From: Nostoc sp. C052
Lineage (GTDB): Bacteria > Cyanobacteriota > Cyanobacteriia > Cyanobacteriales > Nostocaceae
Reading direction: 5' to 3'
Length of the DNA: 64,000 nt
NCBI RefSeq assembly: GCF_013393905.1
Contig: NZ_CP040272.1
Span: 6,953,501-7,017,500, forward strand
The position numbers were made by a program, and so were the translations under genes. Below are positions 26,057 through 35,648 of this stretch, in pieces (the stretch's first letter is position 1; the number at the start of each line of letters is the position of its first letter). Below the pieces are notes generated by a model. That model searched no databases. It worked only from the letters and a program-made list of their open reading frames with translations, and was not told the DNA's origin.

Positions 26057-27772
26057 ATGCCTTACAGAATGGATCGCCGTGCCTACGCCGAAACTTATGG
26101 CCCCACAGTAGGCGATCGCATCCGACTTGCAGACACAGAATTATTTATTGAAGTTGAACAAGATTTCACCACCTACGGCGATGAAGTGAAATTTGGCGGC
26201 GGTAAAGTCATCCGCGATGGGATGGGACAATCCCCTATTTCTAACGCCGATGGTGCTGTAGATTTAGTAATTACTAATGCCTTAATTCTCGATTGGTGGG
26301 GTATTGTCAAAGCAGATATCGGCATTAAAGATGGCAAGATTTTCAAAATTGGTAAAGCCGGAAATCCTTATATTCAAAATAATGTAGATATTATTATCGG
26401 CCCTGGAACCGAAGCCTTAGCCGGTGAAGGAATGATTCTCACTGCTGGCGGTATTGATGCCCATATTCATTTTATTTGTCCCCAACAGATTGAAGTTGCG
26501 ATCGCTTCCGGGATTACCACCATGATCGGCGGCGGTACTGGCCCTGCCACAGGTACAAATGCCACTACCTGCACCCCCGGTCCTTGGAATATTTACCGAA
26601 TGTTGCAAGCTGCTGATGCTTTTCCTGTCAACTTAGGCTTTTTGGGCAAAGGTAACGCCAGTCAACCTCAAGGACTTGTAGAACAAGTAGCCGCCGGTGC
26701 AATGGGGTTAAAACTACATGAAGACTGGGGAACTACACCCGCAGCAATTGATACTTGCCTCAGCGTTGCTGACGAATATGATGTGCAAGTAGCGATTCAT
26801 ACTGATACCCTGAACGAAGCCGGATTTGTCGAAGATACGATCGCCGCTTTCAAGAATCGTACCATCCACACCTACCACACCGAAGGCGCAGGTGGCGGAC
26901 ATGCACCAGATATCATCAAAGTCTGTGGACAAGCCAACGTTCTGCCATCTTCTACCAATCCCACACGTCCCTACACCCTCAACACCTTAGATGAACACCT
27001 GGATATGTTGATGGTATGCCATCACCTTGACCCAGCGATCGCTGAAGATGTCGCTTTTGCCGAATCTCGCATCCGTCGGGAAACCATTGCTGCGGAGGAC
27101 ATTTTGCACGACTTAGGCGCATTTAGCATGATTTCTTCCGACTCCCAGGCAATGGGAAGGGTAGGCGAAGTGATAATTCGCACCTGGCAGACATCTCACA
27201 AAATGAAGGTGCAACGGGGAAGTCTTAACCCAGAAGGAACAGAGCAAAAAGCAGATAATTTTCGGGCAAAAAGGTATGTTGCTAAGTATACGATTAACCC
27301 TGCGATCGCTCACGGAATTGCTCAATATGTGGGTTCAGTAGAAGAGGGAAAATTAGCAGATTTATGTTTGTGGCGTCCTGCATTTTTTGGCGTGAAACCA
27401 GAGATAGTGATTAAAGGCGGAATGATTGCATGGGCGCAAATGGGCGATGCTAACGCCAGTATTCCTACACCGCAACCAGTGTATATGCGGCCGATGTTTG
27501 GTAGTTTTGCTGGGGCGCGTCATGCCACATCATTAACTTTTGTTTCTCAAGCAGCTTTAGAGAAAGAAATTCCCAGCCAGCTAGGTTTACAAAAAGCAGC
27601 AGTTGCCGTTTCTGGGACACGCCAATTGAGTAAGCGGGATATGAAGCTAAATGATGCACTACCCCACATTGAAGTAGATCCAGAAACATACCAAGTTAGG
27701 GCAGATGGTGAGTTGCTGATTTGTGAACCTGCGACAGTTTTACCAATGGCACAGAGGTACTTTTTGTTTTAA
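26057..27772 (+). CDS. ureC: Urease subunit alpha UreC
   Basis: A 571-residue catalytic subunit from the ATG at 26057, which gives the normal MPYRMDRRAYAETYGPTVGD start. A longer in-frame reading from 25943 overlaps ureB and reads through the repeat, so it is rejected. Nickel ligands are visible: HIH at 136-138, Lys219 in GLKLHEDWG (the carbamylated lysine), and later histidines in AIHTDTLNE and HTEGAGGGHAPD. The active-site flap MVCHHLD is intact. The enzyme should be active once loaded with nickel. Confidence 0.97.
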   Translation: MPYRMDRRAYAETYGPTVGDRIRLADTELFIEVEQDFTTYGDEVKFGGGKVIRDGMGQSPISNADGAVDLVITNALILDWWGIVKADIGIKDGKIFKIGKAGNPYIQNNVDIIIGPGTEALAGEGMILTAGGIDAHIHFICPQQIEVAIASGITTMIGGGTGPATGTNATTCTPGPWNIYRMLQAADAFPVNLGFLGKGNASQPQGLVEQVAAGAMGLKLHEDWGTTPAAIDTCLSVADEYDVQVAIHTDTLNEAGFVEDTIAAFKNRTIHTYHTEGAGGGHAPDIIKVCGQANVLPSSTNPTRPYTLNTLDEHLDMLMVCHHLDPAIAEDVAFAESRIRRETIAAEDILHDLGAFSMISSDSQAMGRVGEVIIRTWQTSHKMKVQRGSLNPEGTEQKADNFRAKRYVAKYTINPAIAHGIAQYVGSVEEGKLADLCLWRPAFFGVKPEIVIKGGMIAWAQMGDANASIPTPQPVYMRPMFGSFAGARHATSLTFVSQAALEKEIPSQLGLQKAAVAVSGTRQLSKRDMKLNDALPHIEVDPETYQVRADGELLICEPATVLPMAQRYFLF

Positions 27773-27775
27773 TTC

Positions 27776-28729
27776 ATGACCGAGCAACTTACTGATTACG
27801 ATAGTCCTTGGAAAGAAGTTATTGAGCTATATTTTCCCCGCTTTTTGGAATTCTTTTTCACCCAAGCTTATGCCGAAATCGACTGGACGCGACCTTATGA
27901 ATTTCTGGACACAGAACTGCAACAACTAGAACCGGATGCAGAAATTGGGCGGCGTTTGGTCGATAAAGTTGCAAAAGTTTGGCTACTGGATGGAGAAGAA
28001 GCTTGGGTATTGGTTCATGTGGAAGTCCAAGGGCAATATGACAGCCAATTTGCCGAACGGATGTACACATATAATTACCGCTTATTTGACCGTCATAAAA
28101 AGCGAGTCATCAGTTTAGCAGTGTTAGCAGATGAACAAGCGAATTGGCGATCTTCCAGCTACAGCTATCAACTGGGCGGATGTCGCGTCAGCTTAGAGTT
28201 TCCTGTGGCGAAACTGTTGGACTATGAGCAAAGGTGGGAAACCTTAGAGCAAACAACCAACCCCTTTGGTGTAATTGTGATGGCGCATCTCAAGACCAAA
28301 GCAACGCAACGAAACCCAGAAAATCGGCTACAGTGGAAACTAAGCCTAGTCAGACGGCTGTATGAACGGGGATATAGCCGAGAAGATATTCGGGAACTAT
28401 TTGGGTTTATCGACTGGATAATGGTTTTGCCAAAAGAGTTGGCACTTAGTTTTAAAACAGAAGTAAGAAGTTACGAGGAGGCAGATAGAATGCGGTACGT
28501 AACTAGTATTGAAAGGCTAGCAAAAGAAGAAGGAATTGTCGAAACTGCGAGAGAAAGCATCATTACAGTCCTAGAAACTCGATTTGGAGAAGTGCCAAGC
28601 TCCATTGTCGAAGTTATCAATAGGATAGAAGAACCATCTGTGCTAAAAATGCTTCACAAAAGTGCGATCGCAATTCCTTCCACAGCAGAATTCCAGCAAG
28701 TTTTAGATAATCTCAACTCTGGGGAATGA
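27776..28729 (+). CDS. Rpn/PD-(D/E)XK nuclease family protein
   Basis: A 317-residue member of the recombination-promoting nuclease (Rpn, PDDEXK_2) group that is common in Nostoc. The N-terminal domain has SPWKEVIELYFPRFLEFF, EFLDTEL and the catalytic-strand-like VLVHVEVQGQ near residues 78-87, followed by RMYTYNYRLFDRH. A C-terminal helical region (SIERLAKEEGI, ITVLETRFGEVP) matches the tail of the family. Some are annotated as transposase relatives. It begins only three bases after the ureC stop, so it is probably on the urease transcript, although no functional link is known. Confidence 0.8.
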   Translation: MTEQLTDYDSPWKEVIELYFPRFLEFFFTQAYAEIDWTRPYEFLDTELQQLEPDAEIGRRLVDKVAKVWLLDGEEAWVLVHVEVQGQYDSQFAERMYTYNYRLFDRHKKRVISLAVLADEQANWRSSSYSYQLGGCRVSLEFPVAKLLDYEQRWETLEQTTNPFGVIVMAHLKTKATQRNPENRLQWKLSLVRRLYERGYSREDIRELFGFIDWIMVLPKELALSFKTEVRSYEEADRMRYVTSIERLAKEEGIVETARESIITVLETRFGEVPSSIVEVINRIEEPSVLKMLHKSAIAIPSTAEFQQVLDNLNSGE

Positions 28730-28843
28730 GCATAGTGGCTGGTTGCCAGATGTCCGTTGTTTTATGATAAGGAATGGTTTCTTCTTTCCTTGTTGCACAC
28801 TCCGTTTCATCAGAAAATGTGGAAAAAACTTTCAAATGCAAAA

Positions 28844-31327
28844 TTAGAAAATATCTTTGTTATTTTCCGTTTCTAATTTACTTATTGGTAATAGCAAGTT
28901 ATGCTCAATTTCTTGTCTAAGTTTCTCACTAATATTACAATCGCTGTCTAAGCAGTTTACCAGGAGTTTGTTACTATTATAATACTGCTTTAGTAGTTTA
29001 GCTTGTCTATCACTGAACTGCCAGTTATGACCAATATTACGATGTTCAATCATTAAAGCTATTAACTGCTCAGTCCAGACTTGACTATTTTTCTCCCACC
29101 ATTTTCCAAATCCTTCTAGTTCTTCAAATAGGTTTTCCCATTCTGGTATTGCCTCATTAAGTTTATCTCTTAATAACTGCAATGCCGTCTTCAATTCTGA
29201 TTGAAAAGAAGAAGCTAAATCTATAGCATTTATAAGAAAATCATCAATATCAGCTATATTACACCAAGCATCATCCCGAGCAACTAACGCTTGTCCACGA
29301 GATGATTTATCAATAGTTTCATCAAGAATATCAGTAGCATCAAGACCTTGAAAAAAAGCGTTAGCTAAGTCATCACTAAGAACAAGAGTATTTGTGAGAG
29401 CATGATTGAGTAACCAATCTATCTCTATATCATCTAAAGTATCTTCTGAATCCCATCCAAGAGCATTATCTAAATCATATAAAGTATTTCCTGAATCCCC
29501 TTCAAGAATATTATCTAATTTATTTTGTTCACTATTTAAGGTCATTTCAAAATATAATGCTCTTATAGCTGCTGGCTTGTAAAAAGATTCAAATGAACTA
29601 GATTTATGAGCAAGCCATTCTAAAAGATGCTGTAATTTTTCATCGGAAGCGGCTAATTTATCAACTTCTCGCTTCATTAACAATGCTAAACTATCTGCTT
29701 TTTCCATAACTCCAGCAGTTAGTAAAAACACCTCCTGCCACCGTTTTTCAGTGATATGTTGTACTAACTTTTCATACGCTAAAGTAGATACGATTTTTCT
29801 AGCACAGAAATACTCTTGAAAAGTCAGATGTGAAAAAGAATAAATTCCTTTTGCTCTTTCTACCAGTAAACCATGCTGGGCTTCAATAGATTTCAAAACA
29901 GCTTCGCTATCAAGTTTAAAAACTTCTGGTTCTAAATTAGCAACTTGTAAATTACTGATAAACTCGGCAATATATGCCTCTACAGTTTTTTGTTTAAAGA
30001 AATAGTCTTTCTGCTCAAAGGTAGTAAAAGCAATCTCGCTGAGTAAATCTTCTTTATAGTCCAACGATAAATTTTGATAAACTTGATTACGCTCAATATT
30101 ACGTTTAGCATCCCATTTCTTAAGCAATATATCCAACCCTTCTTTATAAAGTTCTGAACGGTTTGCTGGAAAATCTTCGTTTTCCTCAAATACCAAACAC
30201 AGCAAGGTCAGCAATAGTGGATTAGTTGCCAGATCAAAAATCCGTTTGTTGGCTTGTAGTTTTTCAATAAATCTTTTAGCTTTCACTTGGCAGTTTAAGC
30301 GGAACCAGTTGTGAGCAAAAATAGCAATCTGTTCTTCGTCAAAATCTGCCACTTCCACTTCAGTAAACTGTTCAAAGGTGTATTCTTTGGCAGCTATCCG
30401 ACAGGTTATAACAAATTGATTGGTGTGGAACTGTTCGGAAATCTTCCGAGTTTGCCATAAAATACGCTTTGTATCCTCTTCTCTAACTTCATCCAGACCA
30501 TCCAGTAAAACCAAAAATTTACCCTGTCTCAACAGTTGCTCTGTTTTCACACTGCTATTGTGGATACCACAGATAAATAATTGTTGAGTAATGTACTGGA
30601 GAATATCTAGCTGTTTAGGGTCTTGTGCGAAGTCCTTGAGGATGATAAATACGGGAACTCGGTTTGTCAAAAATTGCCCTTCGATGCAGTGCATTGCTAA
30701 ATACTTCAAAAATGTAGTCTTTCCCGCGCCCGGTTTACCTAAAACCATTAGTTTTTTGTGATGCTGCACTGCTTGAAGCCCTGGTACTCGCTTCTCACTG
30801 GCTTCGTGAAATCCAAAATGAGCAAAGTCCTCCCGATCCAACTTTGGCGACAGTTGCTCAATTTTCACTCGCCTGCGTTTTGTGGTTTTCTCCAGAATGT
30901 TGACGTTAGTATAGATACCTCGCTCTCCAGTTAGCTCGATAGGTTGATCCATATCCAGTACGCGCATCGTTCCACACTTTTCTTTGATGCTGGGTTTAAC
31001 CTGTTCGCGGATTTCTTGAACTAAAGCATCAATATCATCCTCTGCAACGTCAGCAGTTGATCTACCAGAAGGTTTCTGCTGGGAATATCGCTTTTGCAGA
31101 TACTCCCGCAAACGGGTTTCTTTCACAGGCCCGCTGCCACTGATACTGAACTTCTTGTAAATACCTGTCAGGCAACTACTTAGATTGCTCTCAGAGATGT
31201 GAAATGCTTGTGTAACTTCAACTCGGCTCTTGCTATTACCAAAGATTTCCACAAAAACTGCCTTTTCTCTATTTGACAATTCGCTGTATTGCTCTAGTTG
31301 TGTAAAGAAGTCTTTTGGTAACGACAT
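28844..31327 (-). CDS. NACHT-domain STAND NTPase with N-terminal HTH
   Basis: An 827-residue protein. Residues about 15-80 resemble a LuxR-type helix-turn-helix (LSNREKAVFVEIFG ... ISESNLSSCLTGIYKKF). A linker leads to a NACHT NTPase: Walker A VLGKPGAGKTTFLKYLA at about 195-211, Walker B FLVLLDGLDEV at 271-281, and NPLLLTLLCLV and FSHLTFQEYFCARKI further on, which are NACHT helical-domain signatures. The C-terminal about 300 residues are acidic and helical with no recognised repeats. Bacterial NACHT proteins include anti-phage sensors. The target of this one is unknown. A small divergent gene may lie upstream. Confidence 0.88.
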   Translation of the reverse strand: MSLPKDFFTQLEQYSELSNREKAVFVEIFGNSKSRVEVTQAFHISESNLSSCLTGIYKKFSISGSGPVKETRLREYLQKRYSQQKPSGRSTADVAEDDIDALVQEIREQVKPSIKEKCGTMRVLDMDQPIELTGERGIYTNVNILEKTTKRRRVKIEQLSPKLDREDFAHFGFHEASEKRVPGLQAVQHHKKLMVLGKPGAGKTTFLKYLAMHCIEGQFLTNRVPVFIILKDFAQDPKQLDILQYITQQLFICGIHNSSVKTEQLLRQGKFLVLLDGLDEVREEDTKRILWQTRKISEQFHTNQFVITCRIAAKEYTFEQFTEVEVADFDEEQIAIFAHNWFRLNCQVKAKRFIEKLQANKRIFDLATNPLLLTLLCLVFEENEDFPANRSELYKEGLDILLKKWDAKRNIERNQVYQNLSLDYKEDLLSEIAFTTFEQKDYFFKQKTVEAYIAEFISNLQVANLEPEVFKLDSEAVLKSIEAQHGLLVERAKGIYSFSHLTFQEYFCARKIVSTLAYEKLVQHITEKRWQEVFLLTAGVMEKADSLALLMKREVDKLAASDEKLQHLLEWLAHKSSSFESFYKPAAIRALYFEMTLNSEQNKLDNILEGDSGNTLYDLDNALGWDSEDTLDDIEIDWLLNHALTNTLVLSDDLANAFFQGLDATDILDETIDKSSRGQALVARDDAWCNIADIDDFLINAIDLASSFQSELKTALQLLRDKLNEAIPEWENLFEELEGFGKWWEKNSQVWTEQLIALMIEHRNIGHNWQFSDRQAKLLKQYYNSNKLLVNCLDSDCNISEKLRQEIEHNLLLPISKLETENNKDIF

Positions 31328-31391
31328 ATACCTATTGTAAAATCGGCTTCAAGTTCAGTTTAGCGTGCCGTGTGTTTCAAGCGAATTACGG

Positions 31392-31418
31392 CAAGTCAAT
31401 GTAAGTCACTACAAGTCA
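31392..31418. promoter_or_regulatory. Three AAGTCA repeats in NACHT gene upstream region
   Basis: AAGTCA occurs at 31393, 31403 and 31413, exactly one helical turn (10 bases) apart, 65-90 bases upstream of the NACHT start and 60-90 bases upstream of the divergent small frame. Such phased direct repeats are typical binding sites for a dimeric or oligomeric activator. The regulator is not identified. Confidence 0.5.
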
Positions 31419-31480
31419 AATAAATAACTACAAAACAAAATTGCGACATTTAACTCAGTCAAGCAACTGAGGCGATCGCA

Positions 31481-31711
31481 ATGTTAGAAATATTAATTAC
31501 TCTGATTCTCAAGAAATCTATTGAAGTTATCCTAGTGCTATTGCTGAAAAAAATCTGGGCATGGCTGCTGAGGGATGAAAGCTTCCAATGTCTCAACCAC
31601 TTTCTGAAAATGCAGATTCTTATACTCTATCTTGATTGGATTTTGCTCAAAACATCTCTAAAGTCTCTGCCTGAGCCAACAAAAGAGAACGATTCACACA
31701 CATATAGCTAG
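31481..31711 (+). CDS. Possible small membrane protein (hypothetical)
   Basis: A 76-codon frame from ATG just after a GCGATCGC site. The first 30 residues are Leu/Ile-rich with spaced lysines (MLEILITLILKKSIEVILVL), giving a membrane-active or membrane-spanning helix. The second half is also hydrophobic, then polar. I recognise no family. It diverges from the NACHT gene and ends 66 bases before the kinase gene. It could be a real small gene or chance. Confidence 0.3.
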   Translation: MLEILITLILKKSIEVILVLLLKKIWAWLLRDESFQCLNHFLKMQILILYLDWILLKTSLKSLPEPTKENDSHTYS

Positions 31712-31776
31712 ACAAATTGTTACAAATACAGCTAGTCTTATCAAAAATTTACTTTTACCCCATACCTTGCATCTAT

Positions 31777-32916
31777 ATGACTTCACAATCTTTTCGTTCT
31801 GACAAAATTTTAGTTGTTGATGACTCTCCTGATAACGTGTTTTTGATCAAAACTATTTTGGAGGAAGAAGGTTACACAGTTAGCACCGCAGAAAATGGGA
31901 TTTCGGCCTTGGCAGAATTGAAAGCTTCTGCTTGCGACTTGGTTCTGCTGGATCTGATGATGCCAGATATGGATGGGTACGAAGTCACCAAGCACATTCG
32001 TGGAGAGATGAAGTTGCCACAATATATCCCCATACTGCTAATAACTGCCCACGATGCGCCTAATGTCGCCCACGGATTAGACTTGGGTGCTGATGATTTT
32101 ATCCGCAAACCTGTAACAGTAGATGAATTGCTGGCACGAGTGCGATCGCTCCTGCGCTTGAAGCATAGTATGGATGAACGTGATGAAATTGCCCGCCAGC
32201 GAGAAGATTTTGTCTCCCGCCTCACCCACGACTTACGCACTCCCTTGGTAGCCGCCGATCGCATGTTGATGCTATTTCAGCAAGGCGCTTTGGGAACATT
32301 ATCAACGCAAATGCAGGAAGTAATCGCCATCATGGCCCGTAGCAATATCAACCTGCTTTCTATGGTCAATACTTTATTGGAAGTTTATCGTTTTGAAGCG
32401 GGTCGCAAAAGTTTAGCATTTCAAACAGTTAATCTGAGCCAATTGCTAGAAGAGGTAACTGGAGAATTATCACCCTTAGCTCAAGACAAAGCACTGTCGC
32501 TGAGTGTGGATTTTACCGAAGAATCAAACACAGTCATGGGCGATCGCTTAGAGTTACATCGTCTATTTACAAATCTTATCGGTAATGCGATCAAATTTAC
32601 CGACTCTGGTTCTGTGACTATTCGTTTTACTTCTCAACGCCAGTCCGACAACAGTAGTCAATCTCAGTTATCTGGAAAGTCCAATTCTGTTGACTATATT
32701 AGAATTGAAATAGCGGATACAGGCCCAGGTATTCCTCCTGAAGAACTAGCCACGATCTTTGAACGATTTCGCCAAGGCAACCATAAGAGTTCTGGTAGTG
32801 GCTTAGGACTGTACCTTGCTCGTCGAATCGTTGAGGCACATCAAGGCATTATTCTGCTTAATTCTGAGTTGGGCAAAGGTAGTGTATTTATTGTGCTTCT
32901 ACCCACCAAAATCTGA
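31777..32916 (+). CDS. Hybrid response regulator-histidine kinase
   Basis: A 379-residue protein from the ATG at 31777; a TTG at 31717 would add a 20-residue non-conserved tail. Order: REC domain (about 10-125, KILVVDDSPDN with phospho-acceptor Asp in LVLLDLMMPDMDGYE and Lys in FIRKPV), HisKA helix with LTHDLRTPL carrying the phosphorylated His, and HATPase (NLIGNAIKF, IADTGPGIPPEE, GSGLGLYLARRIV). No transmembrane segment, so it is cytoplasmic and probably receives phosphate from another kinase through REC. No cognate output regulator is adjacent. Confidence 0.92.
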   Translation: MTSQSFRSDKILVVDDSPDNVFLIKTILEEEGYTVSTAENGISALAELKASACDLVLLDLMMPDMDGYEVTKHIRGEMKLPQYIPILLITAHDAPNVAHGLDLGADDFIRKPVTVDELLARVRSLLRLKHSMDERDEIARQREDFVSRLTHDLRTPLVAADRMLMLFQQGALGTLSTQMQEVIAIMARSNINLLSMVNTLLEVYRFEAGRKSLAFQTVNLSQLLEEVTGELSPLAQDKALSLSVDFTEESNTVMGDRLELHRLFTNLIGNAIKFTDSGSVTIRFTSQRQSDNSSQSQLSGKSNSVDYIRIEIADTGPGIPPEELATIFERFRQGNHKSSGSGLGLYLARRIVEAHQGIILLNSELGKGSVFIVLLPTKI

Positions 32917-32924
32917 GAAAAGTA

Positions 32925-32984
32925 GTAATTGTAAATTATGAATTGTAGAGCTTTTTATCCTGAAAATTCATAATTTATAATTAC
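32925..32984. terminator. AT-rich hairpin after kinase gene
   Basis: GTAATTGTAAATTATGAATT (32925-32944) and its near-perfect complement at 32965-32984 (19 of 20 pairs) form a long stem around a 20-base loop. It is only 9 bases after the stop and may end the kinase transcript. Confidence 0.5.
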
Positions 32985-33106
32985 TATTATTTACCAATAA
33001 AAGTTAAATATTTCCATTATAAAATCCAACACTAAAATTGACGATTTTAGTATGGTTTGTCTAACAACATTAGCATTAAGTAAATAGTTTTTGAGAGGAC
33101 AAAATA

Positions 33107-34489
33107 ATGATTACTACTGAATTATCTAACGTTGGCAATATTCTCCATAATCAGCGAGAGTTTTTTCAAACCGGAAAAACTAAAGATGTAAATTTTCGCA
33201 TTGAACAACTTCAAAATCTTAAGCAAGCAATCATTAAGTATGAAAAGTCAATAGTCGAGGCATTACAAGCAGATTTACATAAACCAGAAGTTGAGACTTA
33301 CATTACAGAAATCAGCGTAGTTAAAGAAATTGATTACACTATAAAACATCTTCAAAACTGGAGTAAGCCCAAAAAAGCAGCGGTTTCTTGGGACTTTTTT
33401 TCATACTCAGCAAAAATTTATCCAGAACCGTTAGGGGTTGTCTTAATTATTGGGCCTTGGAACTATCCATTTCAGTTAATTATCTCACCGTTAATAGGTG
33501 CGATCGCAGCCGGTAACTGTGCAATTATCAAACCTTCAGAAATTGCTTCTCATACTTCCCATATCATTGCTGAAATTATTGCCAAACATTTTGATCCTGC
33601 TTATATTGCAGTGGTTGAGGGAGGTGTGGAAGCAAGTCAAAAACTACTTGCAGAAAAGTTTGACCATATCTTTTTTACTGGTGGTACAGCCGTCGGCAAA
33701 ATCATTATGTCAGCAGCGGCCAAATATCTCACCCCAGTGACTTTAGAATTAGGTGGCAAAAGTCCTTGTATCGTAGATACTGACATTAATCTGGAACACA
33801 CTGTTAGACGAATCACTTGGGGCAAATTTATTAATGCTGGACAAACTTGTGTCGCCCCTGACTATCTTTTAGTCAATAAAAAAATCAAAAAAGATTTAAT
33901 AGATGGTCTGGAAAAAAACTTAAAGGAATTTTATGGCGATAATCCGATAAACAGCCCCGATTATGCCAGGATTATTAGTGAAAAACACTTTGATCGATTG
34001 GTTAGCTTTCTCAAAGATGGAAAAGTTATCATCGGTGGAAAAACTCAACCTTCAGAGCGTTATATCGCCCCAACAGTGATTGATAATGTCTCCTTAGAAG
34101 ATTCGGTAATGCAGGAAGAAATTTTTGGGCCGATTCTACCCATCATTGAATATACTGACATTGCAGAAGCGATCGCCTTGATTAACTCTAGACCCAAACC
34201 ATTGGCGTTATACTTATTTTCTCAAGACAAAAACCTGCAAAAGCGAGTTTTACAGCAAACTTCCTCTGGTGGAGTCTGTATTAACGACACAGTTATGCAG
34301 GTTGGTGTCTCATCTTTACCATTTGGTGGAGTAGGAGATAGCGGTATTGGTAACTATCATGGTAAAGCTAGTTTTGACACATTTTCCCATAAAAAAAGTG
34401 TGTTGCAAAACTCTTTCTGGCTTGATTTAAAATGGCGTTACGCTCCATATCAGGGCAAATTGCCCTTCATAAAGAAACTTCTAGGTTAG
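33107..34489 (+). CDS. Aldehyde dehydrogenase (class 3-like)
   Basis: A 460-residue NAD(P)-dependent aldehyde dehydrogenase. Motifs: IIGPWNYPFQLIISPLIGA in the cofactor site, FTGGTAVGKIIM, catalytic Glu214 in TLELGGKSP and the nucleophile Cys248 in NAGQTCVAPDY, and a late EEIFGPILPI. The length and the C-terminal hydrophobic/basic tail (SFWLDLKWRYAPYQGK) match the class 3 / fatty aldehyde type. Cyanobacterial relatives oxidise long-chain or carotenoid-derived aldehydes, so the same is plausible here. GAGAGGAC upstream of the ATG is the ribosome-binding site. Confidence 0.92.
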   Translation: MITTELSNVGNILHNQREFFQTGKTKDVNFRIEQLQNLKQAIIKYEKSIVEALQADLHKPEVETYITEISVVKEIDYTIKHLQNWSKPKKAAVSWDFFSYSAKIYPEPLGVVLIIGPWNYPFQLIISPLIGAIAAGNCAIIKPSEIASHTSHIIAEIIAKHFDPAYIAVVEGGVEASQKLLAEKFDHIFFTGGTAVGKIIMSAAAKYLTPVTLELGGKSPCIVDTDINLEHTVRRITWGKFINAGQTCVAPDYLLVNKKIKKDLIDGLEKNLKEFYGDNPINSPDYARIISEKHFDRLVSFLKDGKVIIGGKTQPSERYIAPTVIDNVSLEDSVMQEEIFGPILPIIEYTDIAEAIALINSRPKPLALYLFSQDKNLQKRVLQQTSSGGVCINDTVMQVGVSSLPFGGVGDSGIGNYHGKASFDTFSHKKSVLQNSFWLDLKWRYAPYQGKLPFIKKLLG

Positions 34490-34492
34490 AAG

Positions 34493-34685
34493 TTATCGAA
34501 CAGAATTCAGTAGTCAGGAGTCAGAATTCAGAATGAATTTTGTACGATTGGCGGTGCTTCGCAGCGTTAGCGAGTCAGACGCTCAAGGATTCGCTAACGC
34601 TACACTATCGAGCGTCTTGATTCTGACCGGAGGCGGAGTGTCTCCGGCTCCGCTCCTGAATTGTGACTTCTGAATTCTTCTTCAA
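34493..34685. repeat. MITE-like element, family B (copy 2)
   Basis: Starts TTATCGAACAGAATTCAG and ends TGAATTCTTCTTCAA, the same as the copy at 12184-12373. The shared interior block is TTCTGACCGGAGGCGGAG. It begins just three bases after the aldehyde dehydrogenase stop. Short AACTCCTAACTC heptamers follow to the next gene. Confidence 0.75.
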
Positions 34686-34747
34686 GAGTTATGAGTTATG
34701 AATTTTTAACTCCTAACTCCTAACTCTAAACTTCTAACTCCTAACTA

Positions 34748-35353
34748 TCAAATCCCAAAAGCGTTGCTGTAACGCTCCTCAGCCCAGGGTTCACCACGGC
34801 GATGGTAGCCATTGCGCTCCCAAAAACCAAGTTCTTCGCCGGGCAAAAATTCCAAGCCATTGATCCACTTGGCACTTTTCCAAGCATATAAATGGGGAAC
34901 AACTAGCCGCATCGGGCCACCATGTTCAGATGGAAGGTCTTCACCAAAAACTTTAAAGGCAAAGAAGTTTTCTTCGCGGATAAAATCTTCTACAGAAATA
35001 TTGGTAGTATAGCCGCCATAACAGTGTTCCATAATGTGGGCTGCCTTGGGATCTACTTCAATCAGTCCCATAAAATCTATAACTTTAATGCCAGTCCATT
35101 TGACATCGAGTTTAGACCAACGCGTTACACAGTGGAAATCAGCTGTGAATTCGTGTTGAGGTAGCGCCATAAAGTCTGACCAACTAAAGGTAGCAGATTT
35201 TGCTAAACCCCAAACTCGAAACTCCCATTCTTCAGTGCTGACTTGGGGAGTTTCACCGTAAGTTAATACAGGGAAACCTTTAGCTAAGTGTTGACCAGGA
35301 GGGACGCGATCGCCCTCTTCTTTCGCTGGTTTCTGAAAAAATTTTCCTAGCAT
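34748..35353 (-). CDS. Sulfite oxidase-like molybdopterin oxidoreductase
   Basis: A 201-residue protein of the sulfite-oxidase-like (YuiH/MsrP-related) molybdopterin family. The cofactor-binding Cys is probably Cys75 in DFHCVTRWSKLDVKW. Other landmarks are GIKVIDFMGLI, HCYGGYTTN, GGPMRLVVPHLYAWKSAKW and a C-terminal GYHRRGEPWAEERY. No haem domain and no Tat signal are seen, so it appears cytoplasmic. The physiological substrate of this subgroup is not established. Confidence 0.9.
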   Translation of the reverse strand: MLGKFFQKPAKEEGDRVPPGQHLAKGFPVLTYGETPQVSTEEWEFRVWGLAKSATFSWSDFMALPQHEFTADFHCVTRWSKLDVKWTGIKVIDFMGLIEVDPKAAHIMEHCYGGYTTNISVEDFIREENFFAFKVFGEDLPSEHGGPMRLVVPHLYAWKSAKWINGLEFLPGEELGFWERNGYHRRGEPWAEERYSNAFGI

Positions 35354-35648
35354 AGTTAGAGAAAAATCAGTTTTCTCAAGATGTTTACAAGCTTTTTTGC
35401 TGAGTTGCCAACAGTATCAGATGTTTTACTCTTTATATGAACTCTTGAATGATAGGTAATGGGTAATGGATATTTCCAATTACTCACTACCAATTTTTTT
35501 CGATCTAATGAGCTTATGTAGAGTGTCTATGATTCATAATGCAATCAGGAAAGCTAAGAAAAAGCATTTATCTAGCGATCGGAAGTTTGATTGTTGAGTT
35601 TGGCAATCAAATCTATCGGTGCTGTTCGTGCTTTTCCTGACTGAGAAA

